A model generated the notes under the pieces. It saw only the letters and a list, made by a program, of their open reading frames with translations. It had not been told where the DNA came from and made no database searches. Below are positions 29,369 through 39,697 of a DNA stretch of 64,000 bases, in pieces; the stretch's first letter is position 1, and the number at the start of each line of letters is the position of its first letter. The position numbers and the translations under genes were made by a program. The DNA comes from Streptomyces sp. P3 (GTDB lineage: Bacteria; Actinomycetota; Actinomycetes; Streptomycetales; Streptomycetaceae), in the NCBI GenBank assembly GCA_016893485.2, contig JAFEKX020000001.1:2666001-2730000 (forward strand). Direction: 5' to 3'.

Positions 29369-30233
29369 TCAGCGGTTCTGCGGGGTCCGGGAGCGGCGGT
29401 GCGCGAGGTCGCGGTCGGCGCGGACGGGGGGCGCGGCGGGGGTGCGGGACGAGGGCGCCGGCCGGTACGCCGGGCTTGTGCCCGACGGGCGTCCGGGCGG
29501 GCCTGCCCATGACCATCAGCGGGTCGAACATCACGACGACGCCGGCCAGCAGGAGGAAGACGAGGGGGCCGATCATCATGGGGGCGAGCAGGGACGCGGC
29601 CGACACGCCGTCGGTGGTCGCGGCCGTGCCGTGGACGTGGACGGTGAGGGCGGCCATGCCGGTGTAGTGCATGCCGGTGACGGCGAGTCCCATGACGAGG
29701 CTCGCGCCCACGCTCCAGAGGAAGCCGCGGACCTGTCCGGCCGCCCAGAGGGCGCTGATCGCCGCGACGACCGCTATGACGACGGAGACGGCGACGGTGA
29801 ACGTGTTGTATTCGAGTTTTCCGTTGAGGCGCATGCTCGCCATGCCCAGGTAGTGCATCGAGGCGATACCCAGGCCGGTGAGGGTGCCGCCGGTGAACAG
29901 CGCGGTTCCCCTGGCTCCCTTGTAGCCGACGATGAAGATCCCGACGCCCACCATGACGATGGCCACGGCGAGGCTCGCGAAGGTCATCGGTCTGTCGTAG
30001 TGGACCGGTGTCTGGCGGACCGAGAACCCGATCATCGCGACGAAGTGCATCGTCCATATGCCGGAACCGATGGCAGCCGATCCGAGGGCGAGCCAGCCGG
30101 GGCGCCAGGACTGCGTGACGAGCATCGATCTGGTGGTGCAGCGCAGACCGAGGGCACCGCCGAGGCACGCCATGAGGTAGGCCACCAGCGGTGTGACGAG
30201 TCCGTAGCTGAATCCGTCGACCGTGCCCTGCAT
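29369..30233 (-). CDS. MHYT-domain integral membrane sensor
   Basis: Seven-helix membrane protein of the MHYT family, proposed to sense O2, CO or NO through copper. The three family motifs are [18 protein letters not shown] and MHYTGMAAL, at the ends of successive helices. The C-terminal tail is short, Arg/Pro-rich and cytoplasmic, with no output domain. ATG 30233 follows GGAAGGG. The 3' end is uncertain: as read, the frame runs through into uvrB, and a single-base change in the G-run near 29430 would give a stop at 29369. Confidence 0.82.
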
Positions 30234-30418
30234 GCGCAGTTACCCTTCCGCCCTGTTCCGTCCCGGAATTACTGAAACGCGCCCAGCCCCGGGACCGCGG
30301 GAACGGTCAGGGTCGACGCAGAGAGTATGACCCCACCGGAATGGTCGAACGATTCTCCGGCAAAGAAACACGGCCCCGCCCCAGTTGTGCGGCACCGGTG
30401 AGCGGACTTGGGCAACTC

Positions 30419-30440
30419 CGTCCATTCTGTGTCCATCCTG
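30419..30440 (+). promoter_or_regulatory. Possible PHO box upstream of glpQ
   Basis: Two 11-base direct repeats, CGTCCATTCTG (30419-30429) and TGTCCATCCTG (30430-30440), agree at 9 of 11 places. PhoP of Streptomyces binds 11-base repeats of GTTCACC type and controls glpQ genes. The T-to-C difference in the core makes this tentative. The rest of 30234-30418 shows no gene. Confidence 0.45.
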
Positions 30441-30510
30441 TACCCCACGGGTAGTGACGTTCCGCTGTCATCCTTGAGCTGTATGTGATCGCTCGATGCG
30501 AGGAGTACGC

Positions 30511-31385
30511 ATGCACCTGCGCGCAGTTGCCGCCTCGACCACCGCGCTCCTGGGGGCCGCCGCCCTTCTGCTCCCCTCCCCGCGGCCCGGGCCGGCGACG
30601 CGGCCCAGTGGCCCACCGTGGTCGCCCACCGGGGCGCCTCCTCCTATGCGCCCGAGAACACCCTGGCCTCCATCGACAAGGCGGGCGCGCTCGGCTTCCG
30701 GTGGGTCGAGAACGACGTCCAGCGCACCAAGGACGGCGAGCTCGTCGTCATCCACGACGACAGCCTGAAGCGCACCACCGACGTCCAGAAGGTGTTCCCT
30801 CATCGAGCCCCCTGGAAGGTGAAGGACTTCACCGCCGCCGAGATCGCGCGCCTCGACGCGGGAAGCTGGTTCGGTCCCGCGTTCACAGGCACGCGCGTGC
30901 CCACCCTCACGCAGTACATGCGCGAGGTGGAGCACAACGACCAGAGCCTGCTCCTGGAGATCAAGAACCCGGAGCTCTACCCCGGCATCGAGCAGCAGAC
31001 CCTCAAGCTCCTGGGCAACGAGGGGTGGCTGGACCAGAACCACCTGGACGACCGGCTGATCGTGCAGAGCTTCAGCGCGGACAGCATCCGCATCGTGCAC
31101 GACCTGAAGCCCGCCATCAGGACCGCCTTCCTGGGCACCCCCGCCGTGTCCGCCCTGAACACGTACGCCGCCTACACCGACCTGATCAACCCGTCGTACG
31201 GCTCGATCTCCCTGGGCTACGTCTCCGCCGTGCACGGGCACATGGGTCCGCACGGCAGTCCGATGGAGGTGTACGCCTGGACCGTCGACGACGCGCCCAC
31301 GGCCTGGAAGGTCGCCGGGTACGGCGTGGACGGGCTCATCACGAACAAGCCGGACGTGGTGCGGTCCGCGCTGTACGGGTTCTGA
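30511..31385 (+). CDS. glpQ2: Secreted glycerophosphodiester phosphodiesterase
   Basis: Hydrolyses glycerophosphodiesters to glycerol-3-phosphate and alcohol outside the cell, a phosphate and carbon scavenging role. Signal peptide at the start (MHLRAVAASTTALLGAAALL). GDPD motifs: VVAHRGASSYAPENTLAS, WVENDVQRTKDGELVVIHDD and LLLEIKNPE; the C-terminal VYAWTVDD is conserved. One C is missing near 30578. ATG 30511 is chosen because AGGAG lies 5 bases before it. The symbol rests on memory of the S. coelicolor synteny next to ogt and uvrB. Confidence 0.88.
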
Positions 31386-31401
31386 GACCGCTCGCGGGGC
31401 G

Positions 31402-31424
31402 TTGTCAGTGCCGGGTCGTACGGT
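31402..31424 (+). promoter_or_regulatory. RecA-NDp/PafBC-type promoter of ogt (leaderless)
   Basis: TTGTCAGTG starts at 31402 and TACGGT ends at 31424, with 11 bases between hexamers and 6 bases to ATG. Almost identical over 20 bases to the uvrB promoter. Confidence 0.8.
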
Positions 31425-31430
31425 GAACGC

Positions 31431-31984
31431 ATGGACAGCCACGGGCAGAACGAGCAGCGCGTCGTGTGGACCGTCGTCGGCACCGACATCGGTCTGCTGC
31501 TGCTCGCCGCGACACAGGACGGCCTGGTCAACGTCGTGTTCCACGCCACGGACGCGGTGCGCGACAAGACCCTCGACCGACTGGCGTCCCGGCTGGGCAC
31601 CGAGCCGGTCGAGGCCCCCGACTCCCCGCTGCTGGCCGAGCCGATACGTCAGGTCGAGGCCTACTTCGCCGGCGACCGGCGCGATTTCGACCTGCCGCTC
31701 GACTGGTCCCTGATCTCCGGCTTCAACCGGCAGGTGCTGCGCGAGCTGGCGTCCGGCGTGCGGTACGGCGCGGTCGTCGGGTACGGCGATCTGGCCGGGC
31801 GGGTCGGGCAGCCGGGCGCGGCCCAGGCGGTCGGGGTGGCGATGGGGTCCAACCCGCTGCCGATCGTCGTGCCGTGCCACCGGGTCGTCGAGAGCGACGG
31901 CGGCATCGGCGGGTTCGGGGGCGGTCTGGAGACGAAGCGGAAGCTGCTGGCGCTGGAGGGGTGCTGCCCGAGCCGCTGTTCTGA
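31431..31984 (+). CDS. ogt: Methylated-DNA-protein cysteine methyltransferase
   Basis: Suicide enzyme that removes the methyl group from O6-methylguanine. The acceptor Cys is in IVVPCHRVV; the helix-turn-helix region GVRYGAVVGYGDLAGRVGQP and the GFGGGLETKRKLLALEG loop are typical. About 185 residues. One G is missing near 31960; restored, the protein ends VLPEPLF at 31984. No ribosome binding site: with TACGGT 6 bases upstream, the mRNA is probably leaderless, as at uvrB. Confidence 0.94.
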
Positions 31985-32102
31985 GCGCTCGGGCGGGCAA
32001 GGGGACCAGGGGAGGTCACATCGGTGAGTAACGGCTTCACGCACGCGCGTGCGCTCGGCGGCCCCGGGCGTACGCCGTGACCGCGGTCGAGGGCGGGGTG
32101 CG

Positions 32103-33384
32103 GTGCCCGTGACGGCCGAGCGGCTGCCCGCGTTGCGGCGACGGGTGTCGGGGTGCTGATCGCGACGCAGATCCTGGGCGGCCTCGGGGTCGCGACCGGG
32201 GTCGCGCTGTCCGCCGTACTGGCCAAGCAGGTCAGTGGGACCGAGTCGCTGTCCGGGCTGGCGCCCACGGCGACCGTGACGGGCACGGCGGTGCTGTCGA
32301 TGCCGTTCGCGGCGCTGATGACGGCGCGTGGCCGGCGTCCGGGGCTGGTCCTCGGGTATCTCGTCGGGGCGCTGGGAGCCGGGGTCGTGGTGCTCGCGGC
32401 GAGCATCGGGAGCTTTCCGCTGCTGCTGTGCGGCATGGCCGGGTTCGGTGCGGCCTCGTCGGCGAATCTGCAGTCCCGGTTCGCCGCCGCCGACCTGGCC
32501 GAGCCGGAGCAGCGGGCCCGGGCGATCTCCCATGTCGTGTGGGCGACGACCATAGGGGCGGTCCTCGGACCCAACATCGCCGCGCCCGCGGGCCGTAGCG
32601 TCTCCGGGCTCGGGATACCCGCGGCGGCCGGGCCCTTTCTGTGGGCGGGTGCGATCTTCCTGGTCGCCGCGGTCGTGGTCGCCGTACTGCTGCGGCCCGA
32701 TCCGTTGCTGACGGCGCGGGCGCTCGCGCCGGACGAGGACCGGTCGCCGGCCGCGCGGTCGTTGCGGGCCGGGTTCGCCGCGGTGACGGCCTCGCCGCGG
32801 GCGCGGCTGGCGCTGGTGACGGTGGCCGTGCCGCACACGGCGATGGTGTCCGTGATGGCGATGACCCCGGTCGAGCTGGGACACCACGGAGCCGGCATCG
32901 ATCTGATCGGGCTGGTGATCAGCGGGCACATCGCGGGGATGTACGCGTTCTCGCCGCTGATGGGGAGACTCGCCGACCGGGTCGGGCGGCTGTCCGGGAC
33001 AGGGCTCGCGGTGGGGCTGCTGGCCTGTGCCGCGTTCCTCGCCGGTACGGCGGGCGGGAGTCACGGGCGGATCGCCCTGGGCCTGTTCGTGCTGGGCCTG
33101 GGCTGGTCGGCGGGGCTCGTCTCCGGCTCCGCACTGCTCACGGACTCGGTGCCGCAGCCCGCGCGTGCCGCCGCGCAGGGACTGTCGGACCTCACGATGA
33201 ACACCTCGGCGGGCATCGGCGGGGCGGTGGCCGGGCTGGTGGTCGCGGAGCGAGTTACGCCTGGCTGAACCTCACGGCCGCCTGCCTGCTGGTACCCCTG
33301 GCCGCGCTGGCCCTGTTCACCCGCTCCCGGAAGATCCCGGTTTCCGATGTCCCGCGAAGGGTGGCCGGGAGGCCGAGCCGGTAG
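32103..33384 (+). CDS. MFS transporter
   Basis: Major facilitator exporter of about 426 residues and 12 membrane segments. Loop 2-3 reads PFAALMTARGRRPGLVLGYL, and the second half has MGRLADRVGRLSGTGLAVGL, the second copy of the same loop. Frame breaks near 32148 (one G missing) and 33252 (one base) are read as errors. GTG 32103 or 32109 starts it; upstream GC-rich bases give no better choice. Substrate unknown. Follows ogt by about 120 bases. Confidence 0.82.
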
Positions 33385-33453
33385 CAGACTCCGCCGTGCG
33401 CGCGCACAGCCACTGGCATCCGGGGATCGGAGCCGAAGGGACGGCGAACACGC

Positions 33454-34686
33454 ATGAGTGGAAGCGGAAACAGGGCAGTCGCGTATCTCAAGCCGGGAGC
33501 GGTCGAGGTCAGGACCATCGACTACCCGACGCTCGAACTGCAGGACGGGCCGGGAGTCGCACGCGAGAACGTCGGCCGCAAGTGCCGGCACGGTGTGATC
33601 CTGAAGGTGCTCGCCAGCAACATCTGTGGCAGCGACCAGCACATGGTGCGCGGCCGGACGACCGCGCCCGAGGGGCTGGTCCTCGGCCACGAGATCACCG
33701 GAGAGGTCGTCGAACGGGGTCCGGACGTCGAGTTCATCGACGTGGGCGACATCGTCTCCGTACCGTTCAACATCGCCTGCGGGCGGTGCCGCAACTGCAA
33801 GGAACGCAAGACGGGCATCTGCCTGAACGTCAACCCGGCCCGCCCCGGGGCGGCTTACGGCTATGTCGACATGGGCGGCTGGGTCGGCGGTCAGGCCGAG
33901 TACGCCATGGTCCCGTACGCGGACTTCAACCTGCTGCGGTTCCCGGACCGGGACGAGGCACGCGAGAAGCTCCTCGATCTGACGATGCTGTCGGACATCT
34001 TCCCGACCGGTTTCCACGGCGCGGTCACCGCGGGCGCCGGGGTGGGGTCCACGGTGTACGTCGCCGGGGCCGGTCCGGTCGGGCTGGCCGCGGCCGCGTC
34101 GGCGCAGCTCCTGGGCGCCGCGGTCGTCATCGTCGGCGACCTGAACGCCGAACGCCTCGGCCAGGCAAGGAGTTTCGGCTGCGAGACCGTCGACGTCTCA
34201 CGCGGCGACATCGGGGAGCAGATCGCCGAGATCCTCGGCGAGCCCGAGGTGGACGCCGCGGTCGACGCGGTCGGCTTCGAGGCACGGGCGCACGGCCCGG
34301 ACGCCCAGGAGGCGCCGGCCACGGTCCTCAACTCACTGATGGGCATCACGCGCGCGGGCGGTGCCCTGGGCATCCCTGGGCTGTACGTCACCGCCGACCC
34401 CGGCGGGGTCGACGAGGACGCGAAGAGCGGCACCCTGAAGGTGCGGCTCGGCCTCGGGTGGGCCAAGAGTCACGCGTTCACCACCGGTCAGTGCCCGGTG
34501 ATGACGTACCACCGGAGTCTGATGATGGCGATCCTGCACGGGCGCGTGCACATCGCCAAGGCCGTCAACGCGACGCCGATCAGCCTGGAGGACGCACCGC
34601 GCGGCTACGCCGAGTTCGACCAGGGCGCCAGCCGCAAGTACGTGCTCGATCCGCACGGCACCCTGTCGGGCGTGAGCCCGGTCTGA
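33454..34686 (+). CDS. fdhA: Zinc-dependent alcohol dehydrogenase, glutathione-independent formaldehyde dehydrogenase type
   Basis: Medium-chain dehydrogenase of 410 residues, closely resembling Pseudomonas FdhA, which oxidises or dismutates formaldehyde with bound NAD. Catalytic zinc ligands: Cys in SNICGSDQHMV and His in VLGHEITGEV; structural zinc cysteines in CGRCRNCKERKTGIC; NAD motif VAGAGPVGLAAAA. The insert PARPGAAYGYVDMGGWVGGQ is typical of FdhA and separates it from ordinary ADHs. Unbroken. A strong terminator follows immediately. Confidence 0.9.
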   Translation: MSGSGNRAVAYLKPGAVEVRTIDYPTLELQDGPGVARENVGRKCRHGVILKVLASNICGSDQHMVRGRTTAPEGLVLGHEITGEVVERGPDVEFIDVGDIVSVPFNIACGRCRNCKERKTGICLNVNPARPGAAYGYVDMGGWVGGQAEYAMVPYADFNLLRFPDRDEAREKLLDLTMLSDIFPTGFHGAVTAGAGVGSTVYVAGAGPVGLAAAASAQLLGAAVVIVGDLNAERLGQARSFGCETVDVSRGDIGEQIAEILGEPEVDAAVDAVGFEARAHGPDAQEAPATVLNSLMGITRAGGALGIPGLYVTADPGGVDEDAKSGTLKVRLGLGWAKSHAFTTGQCPVMTYHRSLMMAILHGRVHIAKAVNATPISLEDAPRGYAEFDQGASRKYVLDPHGTLSGVSPV

Positions 34687-34699
34687 CGCACGGAAAGCG

Positions 34700-34726
34700 G
34701 GGGCCACGCACGCGTGGCCCCTTTTT
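34700..34726 (+). terminator. Rho-independent terminator after the dehydrogenase
   Basis: GGGGCCACG pairs with CGTGGCCCC across a 4-base loop (34700-34721), followed by TTTTT. It starts 13 bases after the stop codon. Confidence 0.93.
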
Positions 34727-34821
34727 CCACGTCGGGTGCCGGTGGTGTCCCCACAGCCCACGGGGTTTGACCGGGCGCCGCGCCCGCCAGGGATGAGGGA
34801 AGACCGAACGACAGGAGGCGC

Positions 34822-35730
34822 GTGGTGCTGGTGGTGTCCGAGGAAGTACGCGAGGCGATCGACGCGCGTCGACCCGTGGTGGCCCTGGAGTCGACGATCA
34901 TCGCGCACGGGCTGCCGCGCCCGCGCAATCTGCGGGTGGCGCTCGAACTGGAGGACGCGGTACGGCAGGAGGGCGCCGTCCCCGCGACGATCGCCGTGCT
35001 GGACGGGCGGCCCCATGTCGGCCTGGACAAGGAGCAGTTGGAGCGGGTCGCCAACGAGGACGGCATCCGCAAGCTGGGCCACCGCGACCTCCCGCTCGCC
35101 GTGGCGGCCGGGGCCAGCGGGGCGACCACGGTGTCGGCGACGGCGCTGCTGGCGGCGCGGGCGGGCATCCGGGTGTTCGCGACCGGCGGGCTCGGCGGGG
35201 TGCACCGGGAGTGGACGGTGACGCAGGACGAGTCCGCCGACCTGGGGCTGCTGGCGTCCACCCGGATCACGGTGGTGTGCGCGGGCGTGAAGTCGATCCT
35301 GGACGTGCCGGCGACCCTGCAACGCCTGGAGACGCTGGGTGTGGCGGTCGCCGGGTACGGCACGGACCGCTTCCCCGGCTTCTACCTCTCCGACTCCGGG
35401 TACCCGGTGGACTGGACCCTGGAGACCCCGGAGCAGGTCGCGGCCGTGATGCGGGCCCAGGACGCGCTGGACGCCCCGGAGTCGACGCTGATCGTCGCCA
35501 ACCCGGTGCCCGAGGACGAGCAGTTGGACCCCGCGCTGCACGCGCGTGTGCTCGCCGACGCGCTGCACGCGTGCGAGGCGGAGGGCATCACCGGCCAGGC
35601 GGTGACCCCGTTCCTGCTCGGCTACCTGGTGGAGCACACCGACGGCGCCTCCCTGTCCGCCAACCTGGCGGCCGTACGCGGCAACGTACGGCTGGCCGGT
35701 CGGATCGCGGCGGCCTGGGCCGAGGCGTGA
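34822..35730 (+). CDS. psuG: Pseudouridine-5'-phosphate glycosidase
   Basis: Splits pseudouridine 5'-phosphate into uracil and ribose 5-phosphate during RNA turnover. Unbroken, about 302 residues. Family motifs: VALESTIIAHGLPRPRN, GASGATTVSATALLAARAGI, FATGGLGGVHRE, VCAGVKSILDVPATLQRLET and NPVPEDEQLD. GTG 34822 follows AGGAGG. The kinase of the same pathway follows with a 4-base overlap. Confidence 0.95.
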   Translation: MVLVVSEEVREAIDARRPVVALESTIIAHGLPRPRNLRVALELEDAVRQEGAVPATIAVLDGRPHVGLDKEQLERVANEDGIRKLGHRDLPLAVAAGASGATTVSATALLAARAGIRVFATGGLGGVHREWTVTQDESADLGLLASTRITVVCAGVKSILDVPATLQRLETLGVAVAGYGTDRFPGFYLSDSGYPVDWTLETPEQVAAVMRAQDALDAPESTLIVANPVPEDEQLDPALHARVLADALHACEAEGITGQAVTPFLLGYLVEHTDGASLSANLAAVRGNVRLAGRIAAAWAEA

Positions 35731-36633
35731 CGACGGGGCCGAACGGCGCCCTCCTGGTCGTCGGGGACGTCGTCACGGACGTCGTCGCCCGGCACCGGGG
35801 CCCGCTCGCCCCGGGCACGGACACCGCGGCCACGATCCGCACCGTGCCGGGCGGCGCGGGCGCCAACGTGGCCTGCTGGGCGGCCCATTGGGGCTGCGCG
35901 GACGTCCGCCTGCTCGGCCGCGTGGGCGAGGACGCGGCGGCGTGGCACGAGCGCGAACTGATCGCCTCCGGGGTACGGCCCCGTCTCGTCGTCGACCCGG
36001 AGGCGGCCACGGGGACGGTGATCTGCCTGGTCGACACGGGGGCGTCGGCCGAGCGGACGTTCCTCACCGACAGCGGCGCGTCCCTGCGGCTCGATCCCGG
36101 CGACTGGTCCGACAGGCTGCTCGACGGCGTCGTACGGCTGCATCTGTCGGGGTATCTGCTGTTCTCGGAGCCGAGCCGGGCGTTGGTGGCGACGGCGATG
36201 GAATCGGCACGCGCGCGGGGTGCCGGTGAGCCTGGATCCGGCGTCGGCGGGGTTCCTGGTGGAACTGGGCGTGGACCGTTTCCTCGCGCTCGTCGAGGGG
36301 GTGGACGTCCTGCTGCCGAGCCGGGACGAGGCGTGTCTGCTCACGGGCCTGCCCGATCCGGCGGACGCGACAGCCAAGTTGAGCCGTCATGTCCCGCTGG
36401 TGGTCACCAAGCAGGGCGCCGAGGGAGCCCTCGTGGCCCACTCCGGCACAGTCCACGCGCGCGTGCCCGCCGAACCGGCCACACCCCGGGACACCACCGG
36501 CGCCGGGGACGCCTTCACGGGTGCGTTCCTCGCCACGCTGCTGACGGGCGCCGAACCGGAGGAGGCCGCACGGGAGGGGTGCCGGGCGGGAGCGCGGGCG
36601 GTGGAACGGGTGGGAGGTCGGCCAGGGGCGTAG
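35727..36633 (+). CDS. PfkB family kinase, probable pseudouridine kinase
   Basis: Expected to phosphorylate pseudouridine, feeding PsuG. GTG 35727 overlaps the psuG stop as GTGA. PfkB motifs: TVPGGAGANVACWAAHWG near residue 40 and DTTGAGDAFTGAFLATLL with the catalytic Asp near the C-terminus. One frame break near 36215 inside RARG-VPVSLDPASAGF. Pairing with psuG is the main reason for the substrate call; by motif alone it could be a ribokinase-like enzyme. Confidence 0.88.
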
Positions 36634-36751
36634 AAGGGATGGGCGGCGGGATGCACCGGGAGTGGGCGGTGGCGCGGGACACCGAATCCTCAGCCCACGC
36701 TCACCCTCACGGCAGCCGCTTCCCCACCCGGCGTCAACTCCCGCTCCCCGC

Positions 36752-37543
36752 CTACGCCTTCCGCCCCCACGCCGAGATCATCGGGGCCGTCGCGAGGTCC
36801 ATCGAGCCGGAGGCGACGTTGGCGAGGTGGCGGTCGATGTCCTCGTCCGTGGCGAGGCCCGCGGTGACGAGTTGGTCGCGGATCTGGCGGACCGTCGCGG
36901 ATTCGAGGGCGGCGCAGGCCGGTGAGGTGACCGGGAAGTACGCGTCGGCCTCCACGCGGCGCAGGCCGGCCTCACGAAGCAGGCGCGGGAGCCGGCGGCC
37001 GTAGGAAAGGTCGGCACCGCGGGCGGCGAGGAGTTCGCGGAAGCCGTGCCGGAGACGGTTCGCTAGTTGCTGCTCGGGGCCGTGTTCGTCGGGGCAGAGC
37101 AAGGGCTGGAGGGCGGGGTCGGCGTCCTCGATCAGGAGACGGCCGCCGGGGCGGGGACGTGATCATCGAGCGCAACGCCCTTTCCCGGTCCGGGACATGG
37201 ACCAGTACGAGGCGGGCGTGGACGAGGTCGAAGCCCTCCCCGGCGGTTCCTCGGCGCCGACGTCGTGGACGCGCACCTCGATCGGCGGGCGGGCGGCCGA
37301 GGCGACCTGGGAGGTGTTGATGTCGGTCGCGAGGACCTTCCCGGTCGGGCCGACCTTCTTGGCCAGCCAGGACACCACCGAGGTGCCGCCGACGCCGACC
37401 TCCCAGACGCGCCAGCCGGGTCCGACGCCGAACCCCTCCAAGTGCCGGAACGTGGTGGGGTCGAAGAGCGTGGCGAAGGCGTCGAAGCGCTGTCCCGCCT
37501 CGGACTGCCGGTTGTCGAGGAGATGCCCGTCGGATCGCGTCAT
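36752..37543 (-). CDS. Class I SAM-dependent methyltransferase
   Basis: Small-molecule methyltransferase. The N-terminal half has RFDAFATLFDPTTFRHLEGF and the SAM-binding motif VWEVGVGGTSVVSWLA (in place of the usual D/E-x-G-x-G) followed by KVLATDINTSQV with the ribose-binding Asp. The C-terminal half (ARGADLSYGRRLPRLLREAG, VRQIRDQLVTAGLATDEDID) is typical of the UbiE-like group. Frames change near 37245 and 37160, single-base changes. Substrate unknown. Divergent from corA. Bases 36634-36751 show no gene. Confidence 0.8.
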
Positions 37544-37835
37544 GCCGCGATCATCCCAGTTGCCCCGCTTGTCGGAAGGGGGCGACGCTCCGGTTGTCGG
37601 GAGGGTGAACTCCGGTCGCGGCGAGGGCGGGACTCCGGTCGCGGCGGGATCGGGGCTCCGGTCCGCGACGCCCTCGCCACGACCGTGCACCGGTTCGTCC
37701 ACCGCTCATCCACAGGCGGGAACAAAGCGGAGGATTCCGTTCCCACAGGCTTACCCGCGGCTCACTCGGGCCTGGCAAACTGGCACGCCAAGGCGCAGAA
37801 ATGCGATGCGAGGGGATCCACGCAAGGAGATCCGG
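37544..37835. other. Divergent intergenic region with degenerate repeats
   Basis: No gene seen. ACTCCGGTCGCGGCG recurs about every 24 bases in three diverging copies between 37610 and 37685. Promoters for the methyltransferase (left) and corA (right) must lie here but no clear boxes are found. Confidence 0.5.
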
Positions 37836-38962
37836 ATGTCCATGGCAGGGAATCTTCGGAAGGTCACGGGCCTGGGCAGGGTCGGCGGCCTCCGCAAGGT
37901 GGCACGGCTGGCCCGGCGGCACCCGCGGGTCGACCTGAGCCACCACGCCCGGTCACCGCTGGGCTCCTCGGTGGTGAAGTGCGTCACGTATCAGGACGGC
38001 GTCCGCGTCCCCGTCGCCGGCGATCTGGTCGACACCGTCGAGCGGGTGCGCAAGAAGGAGGACGGCTTCGTCTGGCTCGGCCTGCACGAGCCGACGAACG
38101 AGGAGTTCGCGGGCATCGCCGAGCTCTTCGACCTGCACCCGCTGGCGGTCGAGGACGCGGTCGAGGCACATCAGCGCCCGAAGGTGGAGCGCTACGGCGA
38201 GACGCTGTTCGCGGTGTTCAAGACGGTCTGCTACGTCGAGCACGAGAAGCTGACGGCGACGAGCGAGGTCGTGGACACCGGCGAGATCATGGTGTTCATC
38301 GGCACCGACTTCGTGATCACCGTGCGGCACGGGCGGCACGGCTCACTGGGGCCGCTGCGCGAGGAGTTGGAGTCGGACCCCAGGCAACTCGCCAAGGGCC
38401 CGGCCGCGGTGCTGCACGCCATCGCGGACCACGTGGTCGACGACTATCTGAGCGTCACGGACTCGGTGCAGGCGGACATCGACCAGGTGGAGACGGACGT
38501 GTTCGCGGAGAACGGCGCGCGGGCCGACCCGGGCCGTATCTACCAGCTCAAGCGTGAACTCCTGGAGCTGAAGCGGGCGGTCGTCCCGCTCGGCCGCCCG
38601 CTGGAGGAGCTGGCGACCCGGCCGATGCGGGTCATCGGACCGGAGATACAGGCCTACTTCCGAGACGTCTCCGACCATCTGCTGCGCGCGAAGGAGCAGA
38701 TCGCGTCGTTCGACGAACTGCTCAACTCGATCCTTCAGGCGCATCTCGCGCAGGTGACGGTCGCGCAGAACGAGGACATGCGGAAGATCACGGCGTGGGC
38801 CGCGGTGATCGCCGTGCCGACGATGGTGTGCGGTGTGTACGGCATGAACTTCGACCACATGCCGGAGCTGCACTGGCGGTTCGGCTACCCCTGGTGATCG
38901 GCGTGATAACCGTGGCCTGTCTGGCGCTGTACCGGGGCTTCCGGCGCAACGGCTGGCTCTGA
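37836..38962 (+). CDS. corA: CorA-type magnesium/cobalt transporter
   Basis: Pentameric Mg2+ channel. A basic N-terminus precedes the cytoplasmic funnel (VWLGLHEPTNEEFAGIAELF, HPLAVEDAVEAHQRPKVERY), the long stalk helix, and the signature YGMNF before the second of two membrane helices. ATG 37836 follows AGGAG. One C is missing near 38890; restored, the end reads PLVIGVITVACLALYRGFRR as expected, stopping at 38962 instead of prematurely at the TGA near 38895. Confidence 0.93.
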
Positions 38963-38995
38963 GCGGCAGCCGCTGGACCGGAGCCGTCCGATGGT

Positions 38996-39424
38996 TCAGC
39001 GCATGCCGCCGCGGGCGTAGACGCTCTCGACCCAGCCGGCGAGTTGTTCCTCCGTCAGATGCTGGGCGAGGTCGGCCTCGCTGATCATGCCGACGAGGCG
39101 CTTGTTGTCGATGACGGGGAGCCGGCGGATCTGGTGTCCCTGCATCTCCTGGAGCACCTCGCCGACATCGGCGCCGGCGTCGATCCAGCGGGGTGTGCCC
39201 TGGGCCATCTCGCCGGCGGTGATCCTGGCCGGGTCATGGCCCATGGCCACACAGCCGACGACGATGTCCCGGTCGGTGAGGATGCCGCAGAGGCGTTCGT
39301 TCTCGTCGCTGATGGGCAGGGCTCCGACGCCCAGTTCGCGCATCAGCTGGGCGGCGCGGTCCAGGGTTTCATGGGCGGGGATCCACTGGGCGCCCCGGTG
39401 CATGATGTCTCCGGCGGTGGTCAT
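38996..39424 (-). CDS. Tandem CBS-domain protein
   Basis: Stand-alone pair of CBS domains, 142 residues, unbroken, similar to hypoxia-response proteins such as mycobacterial Hrp1; binds an adenosine nucleotide or related ligand. CBS1: DIMHRGAQWIPAHETLDRAA and GVGALPISDENERLCGILTD; CBS2: EMAQGTPRWIDAGADVGEVL and QIRRLPVIDNKRLVGMISEA. ATG 39424 follows GGGAGG. Converges on corA. Confidence 0.9.
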   Translation of the reverse strand: MTTAGDIMHRGAQWIPAHETLDRAAQLMRELGVGALPISDENERLCGILTDRDIVVGCVAMGHDPARITAGEMAQGTPRWIDAGADVGEVLQEMQGHQIRRLPVIDNKRLVGMISEADLAQHLTEEQLAGWVESVYARGGMR

Positions 39425-39570
39425 GAAGTACCTCCCGGTGCCGGACGGCCGGCGCGGCACAGAGCGTTCCGCTAGTCCCGGCGCCCTACATTCTCGCCGC
39501 GCGACGGGACGGACGCACCTGGACGATCCCGGCTCCCGGTGGGCGGGCGCACGCCGGACCACCGCGGATC

Positions 39571-39616
39571 ACCCGTTCACCCCCTCACCCCTGCACCCCC
39601 TCACCCCCTCACCCGC
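39571..39616. repeat. Short CCCCCTCAC tandem repeats
   Basis: Four to five imperfect 9-12 base units of CACCCCCT type lie in the gap 39425-39697, which otherwise shows no gene. Confidence 0.5.
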
Positions 39617-39697
39617 GATGGAGCAGTTCCGCACCCGACGGACCCGTTCCTCCCCGGTGAACCCGCTCCTCGCCCGATGGACCCGCTGCACGCCGGC

